Origin: Akkermansiaceae bacterium
Lineage (GTDB): Bacteria; Verrucomicrobiota; Verrucomicrobiia; Verrucomicrobiales; Akkermansiaceae
Assembly (NCBI GenBank): GCA_030725745.1
Contig: JANRFH010000030.1
Location: 116,326-180,325 of the forward strand
Length of the DNA stretch: 64,000 nt
Direction: 5' to 3'
This document shows positions 8,210 to 16,713 of this stretch, in pieces. The notes below the pieces were generated by a model. That model made no database searches. It was not told the origin of the DNA and was given only the letters and a program-made list of their open reading frames with translations. Position 1 is the first letter of the stretch; every line of letters starts with the position of its first letter. Both the position numbers and the translations under genes were made by a program.

Positions 8210-9388
8210 TCACTCATCTGGTAGATAAGCCGCGCCCCGATCAATCTGGAATCCCCACTCCATCGGCGAGTCCGTTGATTCTCCGCTCCTCGTTTTCCAA
8301 GAAACTTTCACCCGGCACACTGGCTGGCGCAGTGGGCGGTTCACGCGCCAAGAAAGGAGTTTCCCCTCGGTCGCGTAGTTCGCCGGCACCTCTCCAAAGC
8401 CCGCCACTTGCATAACCAGACTCTCTGGATCGATATCTTCCACTCCGGTCAGATCCACGGAAATTTGAGGAAGGCGCGTATTGATGATCGCGCCTGGCTG
8501 CGGCTCTACGGGATGCGGAAGCTCCTTCACCAAGCCATCGATAGAGCCTTCTGTGGGAGCCGTTTGCGAATCACGAAAGCTCATCGCATAGTCGAAGATC
8601 TTGTCGTAATTCCCAAGGATCACGTAGCGCGGCAGGATGTTGTTCGGCATCGAGCGTTTCACTTTGCCCGGCTGCACGGTGAAGAGATGCCCGTAGCCCA
8701 CCTCCTCCGCCTTGAGCAGCATTTCTTCGGTGAAGTATCCGCCGGGATAGGCATACGTCGTCACCGGCACCTTGAATTTCTCTTCGAGGAAATCCTTCGA
8801 TTCACCCATCTCCACATTGAGGAATTTATCGTAAGCTTCCTCTCCCTTTTTCTTGGAACTTTTCACTGCTTGGGGAAACGGATGGCTCACCGAGTGGCTG
8901 CCGATCGTCGCCCCGTTGGCGATCATTTCCCGGATCATCTCCGAGGTCAGCGCCTTGCCGCCGCCGTCCACGTAGTCCTTGTAGAGATAAAGCGTGAAGG
9001 GAAATCCGAACTCTTTGAGCACCGGATACGCATCGGTATAGACCGATTTCCAACCATCGTCCAAAGTGATCACAATGGCCTTTTCCGGAATGCTTTTTCC
9101 GTCATCCTTCCACGCGATGAAATCCGTCATTGAGATCACTGGGATGCCGGACTTTTTGATCGCCTCCATCTGTTCACGGAATTTCGAGCTGCGAATGCGC
9201 ATCGCCGTCTCGCGTTCGCTTGCGGAGAAATCGTGGTAACCAAGCACCGCAACACGCACCCCGTCATCCGGGATGTCGAGCGTGCGCAACGGTTGCGAGG
9301 TTGGCACATCGCCATTGTCCGCGGATTGCCCGAAAACTGGCGCCACACACATAAATCCGATAAACCCTATGGCCTGAAACAACTTCAT
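8210..9388 (-). CDS. Secreted polysaccharide deacetylase (NodB/CE4 domain)
   Basis: Exported carbohydrate esterase of the NodB (CE4) family, which removes N- or O-acetyl groups from polymers such as peptidoglycan, chitin or xylan. The 392-aa product has a signal peptide (MKLFQAIGFIGFMCVAPVFG). The CE4 motifs are present: TLDDGW (motif 1, catalytic and metal Asp), SHSVSHP (motif 2, metal His pair) and YAYPGGYF (motif 3). A C-terminal domain of about 110 residues, apparently beta-rich, follows. ATG at 9388 is preferred to a TTG three codons upstream. Substrate cannot be read from the sequence. Confidence 0.88.
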   Translation of the reverse strand: MKLFQAIGFIGFMCVAPVFGQSADNGDVPTSQPLRTLDIPDDGVRVAVLGYHDFSASERETAMRIRSSKFREQMEAIKKSGIPVISMTDFIAWKDDGKSIPEKAIVITLDDGWKSVYTDAYPVLKEFGFPFTLYLYKDYVDGGGKALTSEMIREMIANGATIGSHSVSHPFPQAVKSSKKKGEEAYDKFLNVEMGESKDFLEEKFKVPVTTYAYPGGYFTEEMLLKAEEVGYGHLFTVQPGKVKRSMPNNILPRYVILGNYDKIFDYAMSFRDSQTAPTEGSIDGLVKELPHPVEPQPGAIINTRLPQISVDLTGVEDIDPESLVMQVAGFGEVPANYATEGKLLSWRVNRPLRQPVCRVKVSWKTRSGESTDSPMEWGFQIDRGAAYLPDE

Positions 9389-9486
9389 TCTGCGCAAAGC
9401 CTAGCGATGCCCACGAGCTTTGCAATGCTTCGGAAGATCTCCCATCAGCTTGCCAATGCCAGCTTACCGGATAGCTTCACTCACCG

Positions 9487-10077
9487 ATGGCGCGCCCCTT
9501 TTCACAACTCCAGCTCCGCCTGCCTTGGGCGGCGAAAAAACCCGTGTCCAGGCCTGCCTCCAAGCACCCATGCGATGAGGAAATGACCGCGTGGTGCCGC
9601 CAAGCCACTGAAACCCTCGGCCTACCTAAGCTCGCAGAAAAAGTCAATGTCGTCTGGAACACCCGCATGCGCACCACCGTAGGACGCGCTTTCTGGCCTG
9701 GCTGCCGGATCGAGATGAACCCACGGCTCAAGGAATTTCCCGAAGACGAATCCCTACGCACGCTCAAGCACGAGCTCGCCCACCTCATCGCCTACGCGCG
9801 CAGCGGCCGCCGCAAGATCGCGCCCCATGGCTTGGAATGGCAAACTGCCTGCGCTGATCTAGGCATCCCCGGTGAAAGCGTCCGCCACACCTTGCCACTC
9901 AAGCCCCGAAGAATGGTGCGGAAATACTCCTACACCTGCCCCGCCTGCATGACCGTCTTCCGCCGCGTCCGCCCGATCAAGCGGCCTTCCGCCTGCCACA
10001 CCTGCTGCTGCACTCACAATGGCGGGCGTTTCCACCAGCGCTTCCGCCTCATTGAGTCGATTTCGACCGATTTCTGA
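9487..10077 (+). CDS. SprT-like zinc metalloprotease-fold protein
   Basis: The 196-aa protein has the SprT/Spartan-type gluzincin motif HELAH (95-99) with a third zinc ligand probably His114 in PHGLEWQ. It is followed by a C-terminal zinc-ribbon-like segment with CPAC (about 145) and a cluster CHTCCC (about 170). Homologs include SprT and eukaryotic Spartan, which cleaves DNA-protein crosslinks; the bacterial role is less certain. The N-terminal 30 residues are basic and probably disordered. Lies between divergent and codirectional neighbours with no obvious operon. Confidence 0.85.
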   Translation: MARPFSQLQLRLPWAAKKPVSRPASKHPCDEEMTAWCRQATETLGLPKLAEKVNVVWNTRMRTTVGRAFWPGCRIEMNPRLKEFPEDESLRTLKHELAHLIAYARSGRRKIAPHGLEWQTACADLGIPGESVRHTLPLKPRRMVRKYSYTCPACMTVFRRVRPIKRPSACHTCCCTHNGGRFHQRFRLIESISTDF

Positions 10078-10152
10078 AATAATGTGAAAAAATTGTCGTA
10101 ATTTAATCGCTATTCATTGCGAGCCGGAAAACACCGCTTATTATCCAACATC

Positions 10153-10884
10153 ATGACAACAGAACTTCTCCAACTTCCACAGATCGCCCTGATCTACGGA
10201 TTTTCCCCTACCATCCTCATCATCATGGGCGCGACCGCTCTTGTGAGCTGGCTGGTGAGCAGCACCCTGAAACGCCGTTTCAACGAATACTCGCAGATCC
10301 CCATCCGTTTCACCGGAGCACAGATCGCCGAGACCATGCTGCGTGAAAATGGCATCAACGACGTCCGCGTCATCAGCACACCCGGCAAGCTCACCGATCA
10401 CTACGATCCCACCACAAAGACTGTGAACCTCAGCGAGGCTGTGTATGGCATGAACAGCATCGCCGCCGCCGCCGTCGCCGCTCACGAATGCGGCCACGCC
10501 GTCCAGCACGCAAAGTCCTACGCTTGGCTCGCCATGCGCTCGAAAATGGTGCCCGCCGTGCAGTTCGCAAGCAATACCATGAGCATGCTTTTCATTGCGA
10601 TGTTCTTCGCCACCACTTTCTTCCAAAGCCCCGTTTTCCTCTACGCATGGGTCGGCCTCTTCGCCATCACCACGCTGTTCTCCATCGTCACCCTCCCCGT
10701 CGAGTTCGATGCCAGCAAGCGCGCACTCGCCTGGCTAGAAGGCTCTGGCGTCTCCTCATCCATGGAGCACGAGAAAGCCAAAAACGCCCTCTTCTGGGCG
10801 GCCATGACCTATGTTGTCGCGGCTCTCGGCTCCATCGCGATGCTCCTCTACTACGTCTCCATGCTTTTTGGCAGGAGAGACTAA
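10153..10884 (+). CDS. YugP-type membrane zinc metallopeptidase
   Basis: Integral membrane protein of the neutral zinc metallopeptidase YugP family (Zn_peptidase_2). The 243-aa chain has an N-terminal membrane segment (about 18-37) and the zinc motif HECGH at 111-115, preceded by SIAAAAVAA. Two or three more hydrophobic helices occur between 135 and 240, with VEFDASKRA, a typical family motif, between them. The ATG at 10153 is preferred to the TTG at 10117. Physiological substrate unknown. Confidence 0.9.
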   Translation: MTTELLQLPQIALIYGFSPTILIIMGATALVSWLVSSTLKRRFNEYSQIPIRFTGAQIAETMLRENGINDVRVISTPGKLTDHYDPTTKTVNLSEAVYGMNSIAAAAVAAHECGHAVQHAKSYAWLAMRSKMVPAVQFASNTMSMLFIAMFFATTFFQSPVFLYAWVGLFAITTLFSIVTLPVEFDASKRALAWLEGSGVSSSMEHEKAKNALFWAAMTYVVAALGSIAMLLYYVSMLFGRRD

Positions 10885-10958
10885 AAAGTGGCGCCGGATT
10901 GAATCCGCCATGCCAAATCAACTCCAGCACATAGGGAACTACAGTTAGACGTTATTCT

Positions 10959-11534
10959 TTACCCGAAATAACGCGGCTCGTTCCCCGGCTTCCACTTGAT
11001 GTTGCAGCCGCTGCTGGGTTTGCCCTTTGGCGGCACCTCGCCCTCAAGCATTTTCCCGATCGCCGCACGAAGATCATCACCCGTTGCCGTTCCGCGACCC
11101 GGCCGACTGTCATCGAACTGCCCCGCGTAGGAGATCCTAGCTTCTGCATCAAAGAGGAAAAAATCCGGTGTGCATGCTGCACCATAAGCTTTCGCCGTCA
11201 TCTGCGTCCGATCTAGAAGGTAGGGAAAATCCCAGCCATATTCCTTCGCAAAATCCTTCATCTGCTCCGGGCCGTCCTGCGGATATTTCTCTAGGTCATT
11301 CGAGTTAATCGCCACCGTATTCACCCCATGCTCAGCCGCCAGCTTCGCAAGCATTCCAACTTCTTCAGCCAAATGAATGACAAAGGGACAATGATTGCAC
11401 GCGAAGATCACAATCGTCCCATTCTTTCCCGCCACATCCCGAAATGAATGCATCTTCTTCCAAGAATCCGGCAACTCAAACAACGGAGCACCGTCGCCAT
11501 ACCTCAATTCGAACGTGGATTTTACTTCAGCCAT
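10959..11534 (-). CDS. Thioredoxin-fold (AhpC/TSA-like) protein
   Basis: Thioredoxin-like protein of the peroxiredoxin-related group often annotated as 'thioredoxin family protein' near 190 aa. The active-site-like motif is CNHCP (Cys46, Cys49), where C-N-H-C replaces the thioredoxin CGPC. The fold continues with NSNDLEKYPQDGPE and the cis-Pro region ACTPDFFLFD. No signal peptide, so cytoplasmic. Start at 11534 removes a 13-residue arginine- and glycine-rich extension that has no family match. Likely a thiol-disulfide reductase or peroxidase; the exact reaction is uncertain. Confidence 0.85.
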   Translation of the reverse strand: MAEVKSTFELRYGDGAPLFELPDSWKKMHSFRDVAGKNGTIVIFACNHCPFVIHLAEEVGMLAKLAAEHGVNTVAINSNDLEKYPQDGPEQMKDFAKEYGWDFPYLLDRTQMTAKAYGAACTPDFFLFDAEARISYAGQFDDSRPGRGTATGDDLRAAIGKMLEGEVPPKGKPSSGCNIKWKPGNEPRYFG

Positions 11535-11574
11535 CCCTCTTCCTAAACCTCCCCTAACAATCACGCAACCCAAC

Positions 11575-11619
11575 TCTTCCTCTCACTTTCGGATTTAGAG
11601 TTTAAAATTTAGAGTTTCG
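11575..11619. repeat. AT-rich TTTAAA-family repeat, inverted orientation
   Basis: CTCTTCC-type head followed by GGATTTAGAGTTTAAAATTT and AGAGTTTCG. This is the reverse complement of the family seen at 1936, 7925 and 12742. It lies 15 bases upstream of the GTG start of the MoeB-like gene. Confidence 0.72.
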
Positions 11620-11634
11620 AGTGTAACGACCAAC

Positions 11635-12750
11635 GTGCTCACCCCGGAGGAAAAATCCCGCTACGCCCGCCACCTCATCATCCCCGAGATCGGCGAAGCC
11701 GGACAACTGCGCCTCAAAAACGCCTCCGTCCTGCTCATCGGCACCGGCGGTCTCGGCTCTCCCGCAGCCCTCTACCTCGCCGCCGCAGGTGTCGGACGAC
11801 TCGGCCTCATCGATCCCGACACCGTCGATCTCTCAAACCTCCAGCGCCAACTCCTCCACAGCGATGCCACTGTCGGAAAATCAAAACTAGAATCCGCCGC
11901 CGCCCGCCTACGCGAAACCAACCCACACATCACCCTTGATCTCCACCCCGTCCGCTTCACACCGGAAAATGCCATCGGCATCGCGGAAAACTACGACATC
12001 ATCCTCGACGGCTCCGACAACTTTCCCACCCGCTTCCTCGCCAACGACACCGCCTTTTTCCTCAAAAAACCCCTCATCTACGGAGCCATCCACCGTTTCG
12101 ACGGCCAGATGACCGTCTTCGCACCCCACATCGGCGGCCCCTGCTACCGCTGCCTCCTCCCGGAAATTCCACCCCCAGGCGCCGTCCCCTCCTGCAACGA
12201 AGCCGGAGTCCTCGGCGTCCTCCCCGGCATCATCGGCTCCCTCCAAGCCATGGAAGCCATCAAGCTCATCCTCGGCACCGGCCAACCACCCCTCGGGAAA
12301 ATTCTCATCTACGACGCCCTCGCCACCTCCTTCCGCACCCTCAAGCTCCCCCACGATCCCGCTTGCCGCCTCTGCGGCGATAACTCCACCATCACCTCCG
12401 TAAACAATCCCGAAACCACAGCCGACCCAAGCTGCCAGATCACCGACCCCACCATGCAAACCATCACCGCCGCCGAACTCAAATCCCGCCTCGACTCCGG
12501 CGACCTCAACGCCCTCCTCATCGACGTCCGCGAACAGGAGGAATGGGACATCATCCACATCCCCCAAGCCAAGCTCGTCCCCCTCCAGACTATCCCCACC
12601 TACGCGCCAAACCTCCCCAAGGACACCGAGATCATCATCCACTGCAAAGCCGGCATGCGCTCCGCCAAGGCCTGCGAATACCTCACTTCCCTCGGCTACG
12701 AAAACGTAGTGAACGTGGAAGGCGGCATGGACGCATTCCAGAAACTTTAA
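11635..12750 (+). CDS. MoeB/ThiF-type E1 adenylyltransferase fused to rhodanese (MoeZ-like)
   Basis: Activates the C-terminal Gly-Gly of a ubiquitin-like sulfur carrier (MoaD, ThiS or relative) by adenylation, and the rhodanese domain can deliver sulfur. The E1 domain (1-260) has GTGGLGSPAALYLAA (36-50), DGSDNFPTR and two zinc-binding Cys pairs, CYRC and CRLC. The rhodanese domain (about 275-371) has the active cysteine in IHCKAGMRS. This order is typical of MoeZ/MOCS3-type fusions. Start is GTG. No molybdopterin or thiamine genes are adjacent, so the pathway is not decided. The stop codon lies inside an AT-rich repeat. Confidence 0.92.
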   Translation: MLTPEEKSRYARHLIIPEIGEAGQLRLKNASVLLIGTGGLGSPAALYLAAAGVGRLGLIDPDTVDLSNLQRQLLHSDATVGKSKLESAAARLRETNPHITLDLHPVRFTPENAIGIAENYDIILDGSDNFPTRFLANDTAFFLKKPLIYGAIHRFDGQMTVFAPHIGGPCYRCLLPEIPPPGAVPSCNEAGVLGVLPGIIGSLQAMEAIKLILGTGQPPLGKILIYDALATSFRTLKLPHDPACRLCGDNSTITSVNNPETTADPSCQITDPTMQTITAAELKSRLDSGDLNALLIDVREQEEWDIIHIPQAKLVPLQTIPTYAPNLPKDTEIIIHCKAGMRSAKACEYLTSLGYENVVNVEGGMDAFQKL

Positions 12751-12778
12751 GTTCTAAACTTTAAACCTCAAGGAAGAG
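12742..12778. repeat. AT-rich TTTAAA-family repeat overlapping a stop codon
   Basis: AAACTTTAAGTTCTAAAC, TTTAAACC, TCAAGGAAGAG. Nearly identical to 1936-1972. Its first bases supply the last codons and TAA stop of the MoeB-like gene, and it runs straight into a REP at 12783. Confidence 0.78.
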
Positions 12779-12782
12779 CAAC

Positions 12783-12804
12783 GGAGCGCTGCCTTCAGGC
12801 GGCG
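12783..12804 (+). repeat. REP (GGAG family), loop variant TTCA
   Basis: GGAG foot, then arms CGCTGCC and GGCGGCG around loop TTCA, with one G-T wobble pair. This is an isolated copy about 38 kb from the RAYT gene, directly behind an AT-rich repeat. Confidence 0.85.
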
Positions 12805-12806
12805 AG

Positions 12807-13289
12807 TCATTTTTCGTCAAATTCACTTCCTACCTCAAGGTGAGCCACCGTAAGCAAATCTTTCGGGCGCCCCATTGCCTTCTTCGCCGTAATGAGAGCT
12901 TCACGGCTTAGAAAACGGACAGAGAAATCACCCAGCTCCGCCTCAACACTATTCTCGCGGCAAACTTCATACCCGCCCAGCCCCTTGATTTCTCCAAGGC
13001 AGTCAAGAATCCCCGCGCTCGTATTCAGGTAGATATTTTTCCAGCCTCCCTTTAGCGCCATGTCTTCATCGAATAGGATAGGCGGATTCTTGCCTCGAAA
13101 AGTAGGACTCAGGATAGCTAACGCTTTGGCCATTTTTTGCAGATTGTCCGAATCTAAATCGATTGCCACATCGCAATCGAATGTTGCAAGAGCGCTCCCA
13201 TGGAAGTTAGCAGCAATTCCACCCACAACGACGAACTCAACTCCTTGATTGGCCAATGCCCCTAGGATTCTCAAAAAATTAGCGTCCAT
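12807..13289 (-). CDS. Nucleotidyltransferase-fold protein (DUF6036-like)
   Basis: A 160-aa protein with the minimal nucleotidyltransferase-type N-terminus: VEFVVVGGIAANFHG (a GG helix-turn) followed by TFDCDVAID, where the two aspartates sit in the D-x-D position of the metal site. A mixed C-terminal part follows, ending with ALITAKKAMGRPKDLLTVAHLE, common in such proteins. Some members act as toxins or antitoxins (MNT/HEPN, AbiE-like), others are uncharacterised. The ATG at 13289 overlaps the upstream small ORF by 11 bases, suggesting a two-gene operon. Confidence 0.75.
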   Translation of the reverse strand: MDANFLRILGALANQGVEFVVVGGIAANFHGSALATFDCDVAIDLDSDNLQKMAKALAILSPTFRGKNPPILFDEDMALKGGWKNIYLNTSAGILDCLGEIKGLGGYEVCRENSVEAELGDFSVRFLSREALITAKKAMGRPKDLLTVAHLEVGSEFDEK

Positions 13290-13476
13290 TTCTGAACTTC
13301 CTTCCAGCTTCCATGACCTGACTAATGGCATTTGCCGCCTCTTGGCTTTGTACAATTCTATCCAGCGGACTCATTTCCAGATTACGCTTAATCAACCCCA
13401 CATCAATCCCCTCCCGCTCCACCAGTTCGGCAGCGTAGCGGCTGAGCTGAAAGCCTTGGCAATCGACGGTTTCCAC
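13279..13476 (-). CDS. Small helical protein paired with nucleotidyltransferase
   Basis: Possible 65-residue protein whose 3' end overlaps the nucleotidyltransferase start by 11 bases. The segment SPLDRIVQSQEAANAIS and the basic end look like a conserved helical small protein that commonly precedes such nucleotidyltransferases. A GTG start at 13476 is suggested; the true start is uncertain and could be elsewhere in the frame. If real, the pair may be a toxin-antitoxin-like module, which is inference from arrangement only. Confidence 0.45.
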   Translation of the reverse strand: METVDCQGFQLSRYAAELVEREGIDVGLIKRNLEMSPLDRIVQSQEAANAISQVMEAGRKFRNGR

Positions 13477-13576
13477 AAGACAAAGAATACACAAAAAGCC
13501 GAAACGCTCCACAACGAAAATGGCTGATAAATCCGACTAGTCGCTTCGCCATTTACATTCTTCCCGTTTCCTCTTC

Positions 13577-13606
13577 CATTCGCTGCCATTCGCGAACATT
13601 CGCGGT
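13577..13606. repeat. Three tandem CATTCGC-type 10-mers
   Basis: Three consecutive near-identical decamers of the form CCATTCGCTG, CCATTCGCGA, ACATTCGCGG, about 22 bases upstream of the GTG start of the ABC-F gene. It resembles other short intergenic repeat families in the window but has no second copy here. Confidence 0.5.
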
Positions 13607-13628
13607 TTGAATCTTACCTCTTTCAATT

Positions 13629-15515
13629 GTGTCCACTCTCCTTTCCGCGAACGAAATCCGACTCGCCTACTCCTACCAGAACCTCCTGGACGGCGTCACC
13701 CTTGCCGTCGCCTCCGGTGAAAAGGTCGGACTCGTCGGGCGCAACGGCTGTGGCAAAACCTCACTCCTGAAAATCCTCACCAACGAGTCCCAGGCTGATT
13801 CCGGAGATGTAGCCCTCCGCAAAGGCATACGCACCGGCTACCTCCCGCAAGAGTTCGAACTCGATCCCGAACTCTCCGTCCACGAAAACATAGCACTTGG
13901 AGCCGCTGACATCGTCGAGGCGATACACCGCTACGAAAATGGCGACGGCACCGAAACCGAGCTCCAAGGCTTCCTCGAACTCCTCGACCACACAGATGGT
14001 TGGAATCTCGACGCCCGCATCCTCTCCCTCTCCAACGCCCTCGGCACCCCGCCACTCGATTCCCCCACCGGCCCACTCTCCGGAGGAGAAAAACGCCGCG
14101 TCGCCCTCTGCCGGGCGCTCGCCTGCCAACCGGATCTCCTCCTCCTCGACGAGCCGACCAACCACCTCGACGCCGAATCGATCCGCTGGCTGGAGGACGT
14201 CCTGAAAAACTTCGCAGGAGCCGTCATTTTCGTCACACACGATCGCTACTTTCTCGACGTCATCGCCACCCGCATCATCGAGATCGATGGCGGAAAAGCC
14301 TACTCCCACCCCGGCAACTACACCGCCTACCTCGAAAGCAAAGCCATCCGCCAGCAAATCGCCGAGCAATCCGAAGCAAAACGCCAGAAATTCCTCAAAT
14401 CCGAGCTCGAATGGGTGCGCGCCGGAGTCAAAGCCCGCGGCACAAAACAACAAAGCCGCCTCGACGCCTTTTACGAAATCGAAGGCCAGGAAGGCCCACC
14501 CGAGGAGCGCGAGATGGATCTCCTCCTCCCACCCGCCGCCGATCTCGGAAACGTCGTCATCGAACTGGAGCAAGCGGGCGTGAACGTCGGCACGGAAAAA
14601 CTCCCCCGCTGGCTCTTCCGCCACCTCGATCTCTCCATCCGCCCCGGTACCTGCACGGGTATCGTCGGGAAAAACGGGGTTGGCAAAACCACCCTCTTGA
14701 AACTCTGCCTCGACCAGCTCCAACCCACCGAAGGCACCGCCGTCCTTGGAAAGCGCGTCAAGATCAACTACATCGACCAAACCCGCATGCAGCTCGACGG
14801 CACCGGCTCGCTTCTCGATGAGATTTCCGACGGCAACGAGAAAGTCCAGTTCGGCAACGAAACCCTTGGCGCCCGCGCCTATCTCCGCCGTTTTCTCTTC
14901 AACAACGAGCGCATCAACGAGCGTGTCGATCTCCTCTCCGGCGGCGAACGCGCACGCCTCATGCTTGCAAAAGTCCTCAAAACCGGCGGCAACCTCATCG
15001 TTCTCGATGAGCCGACCAACGACCTCGATCTGCCCTCGCTCCGCATGCTTGAGGAAGCCCTCTCCGCCTTCGGAGGCAGCATTCTCTGCGTCTCCCATGA
15101 TCGCTATTTCCTCGACCGTATCTGCGACCAGATCATCGCCTTCGAGGAAGACGGCATCCACGTCACCCCGGGAAATTATTCCTACTACCTGGAAAAACGC
15201 CAGCAGCGCGAAGCCGCCATCAAAGACCAGGCAAAGGCCTACAAAGCCCTCAAGCCCACCGCCCAAAAATCGACGGAAAAAAACCGCAAACTCTCCCAGA
15301 AAGAACGCGCCGAGCTAGAAGGCATCGAGGACAAAATCTTCGCCGCTGAGGACGAAGTCACCACCATCGAGCACCGCATGAACGATCCCGATTTCCAAAT
15401 CAGCAACTACGAGCAAATCCCCGCCGAAATGGAGAAACTCGAAGCCGCCCGCGCCGCCACCGCCGCCCACTACGAGCGCTGGGAACAGCTCCAGGCGATT
15501 GCGGATGCAGAGTAA
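13629..15515 (+). CDS. ABC-F family ATPase (Uup-like)
   Basis: Soluble duplicated ABC ATPase without membrane domains, of the ABC-F group that acts on ribosomes (Uup, EttA and relatives). ABC1 (about 1-235) has Walker A GRNGCGKTS (37-45), signature LSGGEKRR and Walker B LLLLDEPTNHLDAES. ABC2 (about 310-535) has GKNGVGKTT, LSGGERAR and LDEPTNDLD. A long interdomain linker and a charged C-terminal coiled coil (about 545-628) match Uup, which binds DNA and ribosomes. Start is GTG. The exact subgroup cannot be fixed by eye. Confidence 0.93.
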   Translation: MSTLLSANEIRLAYSYQNLLDGVTLAVASGEKVGLVGRNGCGKTSLLKILTNESQADSGDVALRKGIRTGYLPQEFELDPELSVHENIALGAADIVEAIHRYENGDGTETELQGFLELLDHTDGWNLDARILSLSNALGTPPLDSPTGPLSGGEKRRVALCRALACQPDLLLLDEPTNHLDAESIRWLEDVLKNFAGAVIFVTHDRYFLDVIATRIIEIDGGKAYSHPGNYTAYLESKAIRQQIAEQSEAKRQKFLKSELEWVRAGVKARGTKQQSRLDAFYEIEGQEGPPEEREMDLLLPPAADLGNVVIELEQAGVNVGTEKLPRWLFRHLDLSIRPGTCTGIVGKNGVGKTTLLKLCLDQLQPTEGTAVLGKRVKINYIDQTRMQLDGTGSLLDEISDGNEKVQFGNETLGARAYLRRFLFNNERINERVDLLSGGERARLMLAKVLKTGGNLIVLDEPTNDLDLPSLRMLEEALSAFGGSILCVSHDRYFLDRICDQIIAFEEDGIHVTPGNYSYYLEKRQQREAAIKDQAKAYKALKPTAQKSTEKNRKLSQKERAELEGIEDKIFAAEDEVTTIEHRMNDPDFQISNYEQIPAEMEKLEAARAATAAHYERWEQLQAIADAE

Positions 15516-15544
15516 ATACGCCGAAACTTAAGATTAAGAATTTC

Positions 15545-15679
15545 AACCACGGATGGAACGGATCTGCACGGATAAGAGAAGGAATTTCGCGGATTTCACA
15601 ATTGGGTAGCTATTGGGCTCTAACCGGAGCGAAGGACTCTTTTCCAATTCCTTGGTCTTTATCCGTGAAATCCGTGGTT
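15545..15679. repeat. Inverted repeat of AACCACGGAT / ATCCGTGGTT type
   Basis: The 213-bp gap between the ABC-F and alginate lyase genes is largely occupied by this element. The left end AACCACGGAT (15545-15554) and right end ATCCGTGGTT (15670-15679) are exact inverted copies, and an inner CACGGATAA/TTATCCGTG pair repeats the theme. No gene is seen between them. The element resembles a small non-autonomous repeat rather than a terminator. Confidence 0.55.
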
Positions 15680-15728
15680 AAAAACTCTTTCCACAACCCA
15701 AGCACTACTCGCCCGGCTATTTCCTCCA

Positions 15729-16589
15729 TTATTTAGCAAATCCGTGCTCCAGCTTGTACTCGTAAACTAGAGTTTCCGCGTAGGCTCCGGCCTTTTCAGT
15801 CGGCGCGGTCTTATCGTTGGATTGGGTGTAGTTCCCCAATTTGAAATAGCAGCCTTTGGCTGACTTTTTCTGCGAGTAGGGCAGGCGCTTGCCGTTGTAT
15901 TCGTAACTGATCACGCCTCCAGAGACGATGAAACGGACGGTGAAAACGGTTCCTAGTTTATAGTCATCATCCACCAGATAGCCGTGTGATTTATCTCCAT
16001 CGGTGATCCAGATGCTCGCGGTGGAAATTTCTGCATCCGGTGAGCCTCCGCCATGACCTTCGACACGGAAGACCGTGACATCATCCTCGGAATCATGGAT
16101 CTGTCCGGTCACGACGTGTGGTTTTACGGAAGTCAAATGAGTCACCTTTTGTTTGATTACGAGCGAACGGATCTGCCCGTCATCCGTCGCCCAAGAAGCA
16201 TGATATTGGGAATGTTTTTTCGGATAGCCCGGCTTCATTTCCCTGAGTTCGCTGCGCGGATTCTTCGAGCCAGACGTAGTGACCCCACCGTGCCCCGCTC
16301 TGAATCGGATTGCCGTGCCGTCCTCGTCCTCCACAACGGAGAACCATGGTTCCAAGGAGAATATCGCCAGATTAGGCGATCCGATTTCCCATGGACTGGA
16401 TACTTTTTTGGGGTTCGCGGGATCGGGGATTGGAAGTGTCAGCTTCCACGCAGTGAGATCGAGAACGTCCGAGGGGAAACGGATTTCGCCCTCCTGCTTA
16501 TCTTCGCGATCGGGCTTAATTTCCGCTCCCAGTAGGGACATAGGAATATACACCAGCATGCAGGAAACCGGAACGGATAAGCGTCTCAT
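15729..16589 (-). CDS. Secreted alginate lyase, polysaccharide lyase family 7
   Basis: Cleaves alginate or a related polyuronate by beta-elimination. The signature PL7 motifs are all present in order: RSELRE (substrate and catalytic Arg region), QIH (catalytic His) and YFKLGNYTQS near the C-terminus (catalytic Tyr). A signal peptide (RRLSVPVSCMLVYIPMSLLG) predicts export; Cys in it could make a lipoprotein but the lipobox is poor. The 286-aa size is that of a single-domain enzyme. ATG at 16589 is preferred to an upstream TTG. Fits a lifestyle on brown-algal or bacterial alginate. Confidence 0.92.
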   Translation of the reverse strand: MRRLSVPVSCMLVYIPMSLLGAEIKPDREDKQEGEIRFPSDVLDLTAWKLTLPIPDPANPKKVSSPWEIGSPNLAIFSLEPWFSVVEDEDGTAIRFRAGHGGVTTSGSKNPRSELREMKPGYPKKHSQYHASWATDDGQIRSLVIKQKVTHLTSVKPHVVTGQIHDSEDDVTVFRVEGHGGGSPDAEISTASIWITDGDKSHGYLVDDDYKLGTVFTVRFIVSGGVISYEYNGKRLPYSQKKSAKGCYFKLGNYTQSNDKTAPTEKAGAYAETLVYEYKLEHGFAK

Positions 16590-16713
16590 TGAGTGATGCA
16601 ATGCTCTCTACAAAGAGCCAACAAGGACAATCACGTATTTACATGGGCATGGTCACAATTAATGCTTCCGCCTCCTATTTATGAACAACACTCATACTGA
16701 AGGCCCAATAACC

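Noticed and set aside
8043..8228. 61-codon plus-strand frame with hydrophobic residues
   Set aside because: It spans an inverted repeat and the end of the deacetylase gene; composition reflects the repeat, and no motif or start signal is seen.
13577..13606. Tandem CATTCGC decamers considered as a CRISPR or iteron array
   Set aside because: Only three short units, no spacers, no cas or replication genes.
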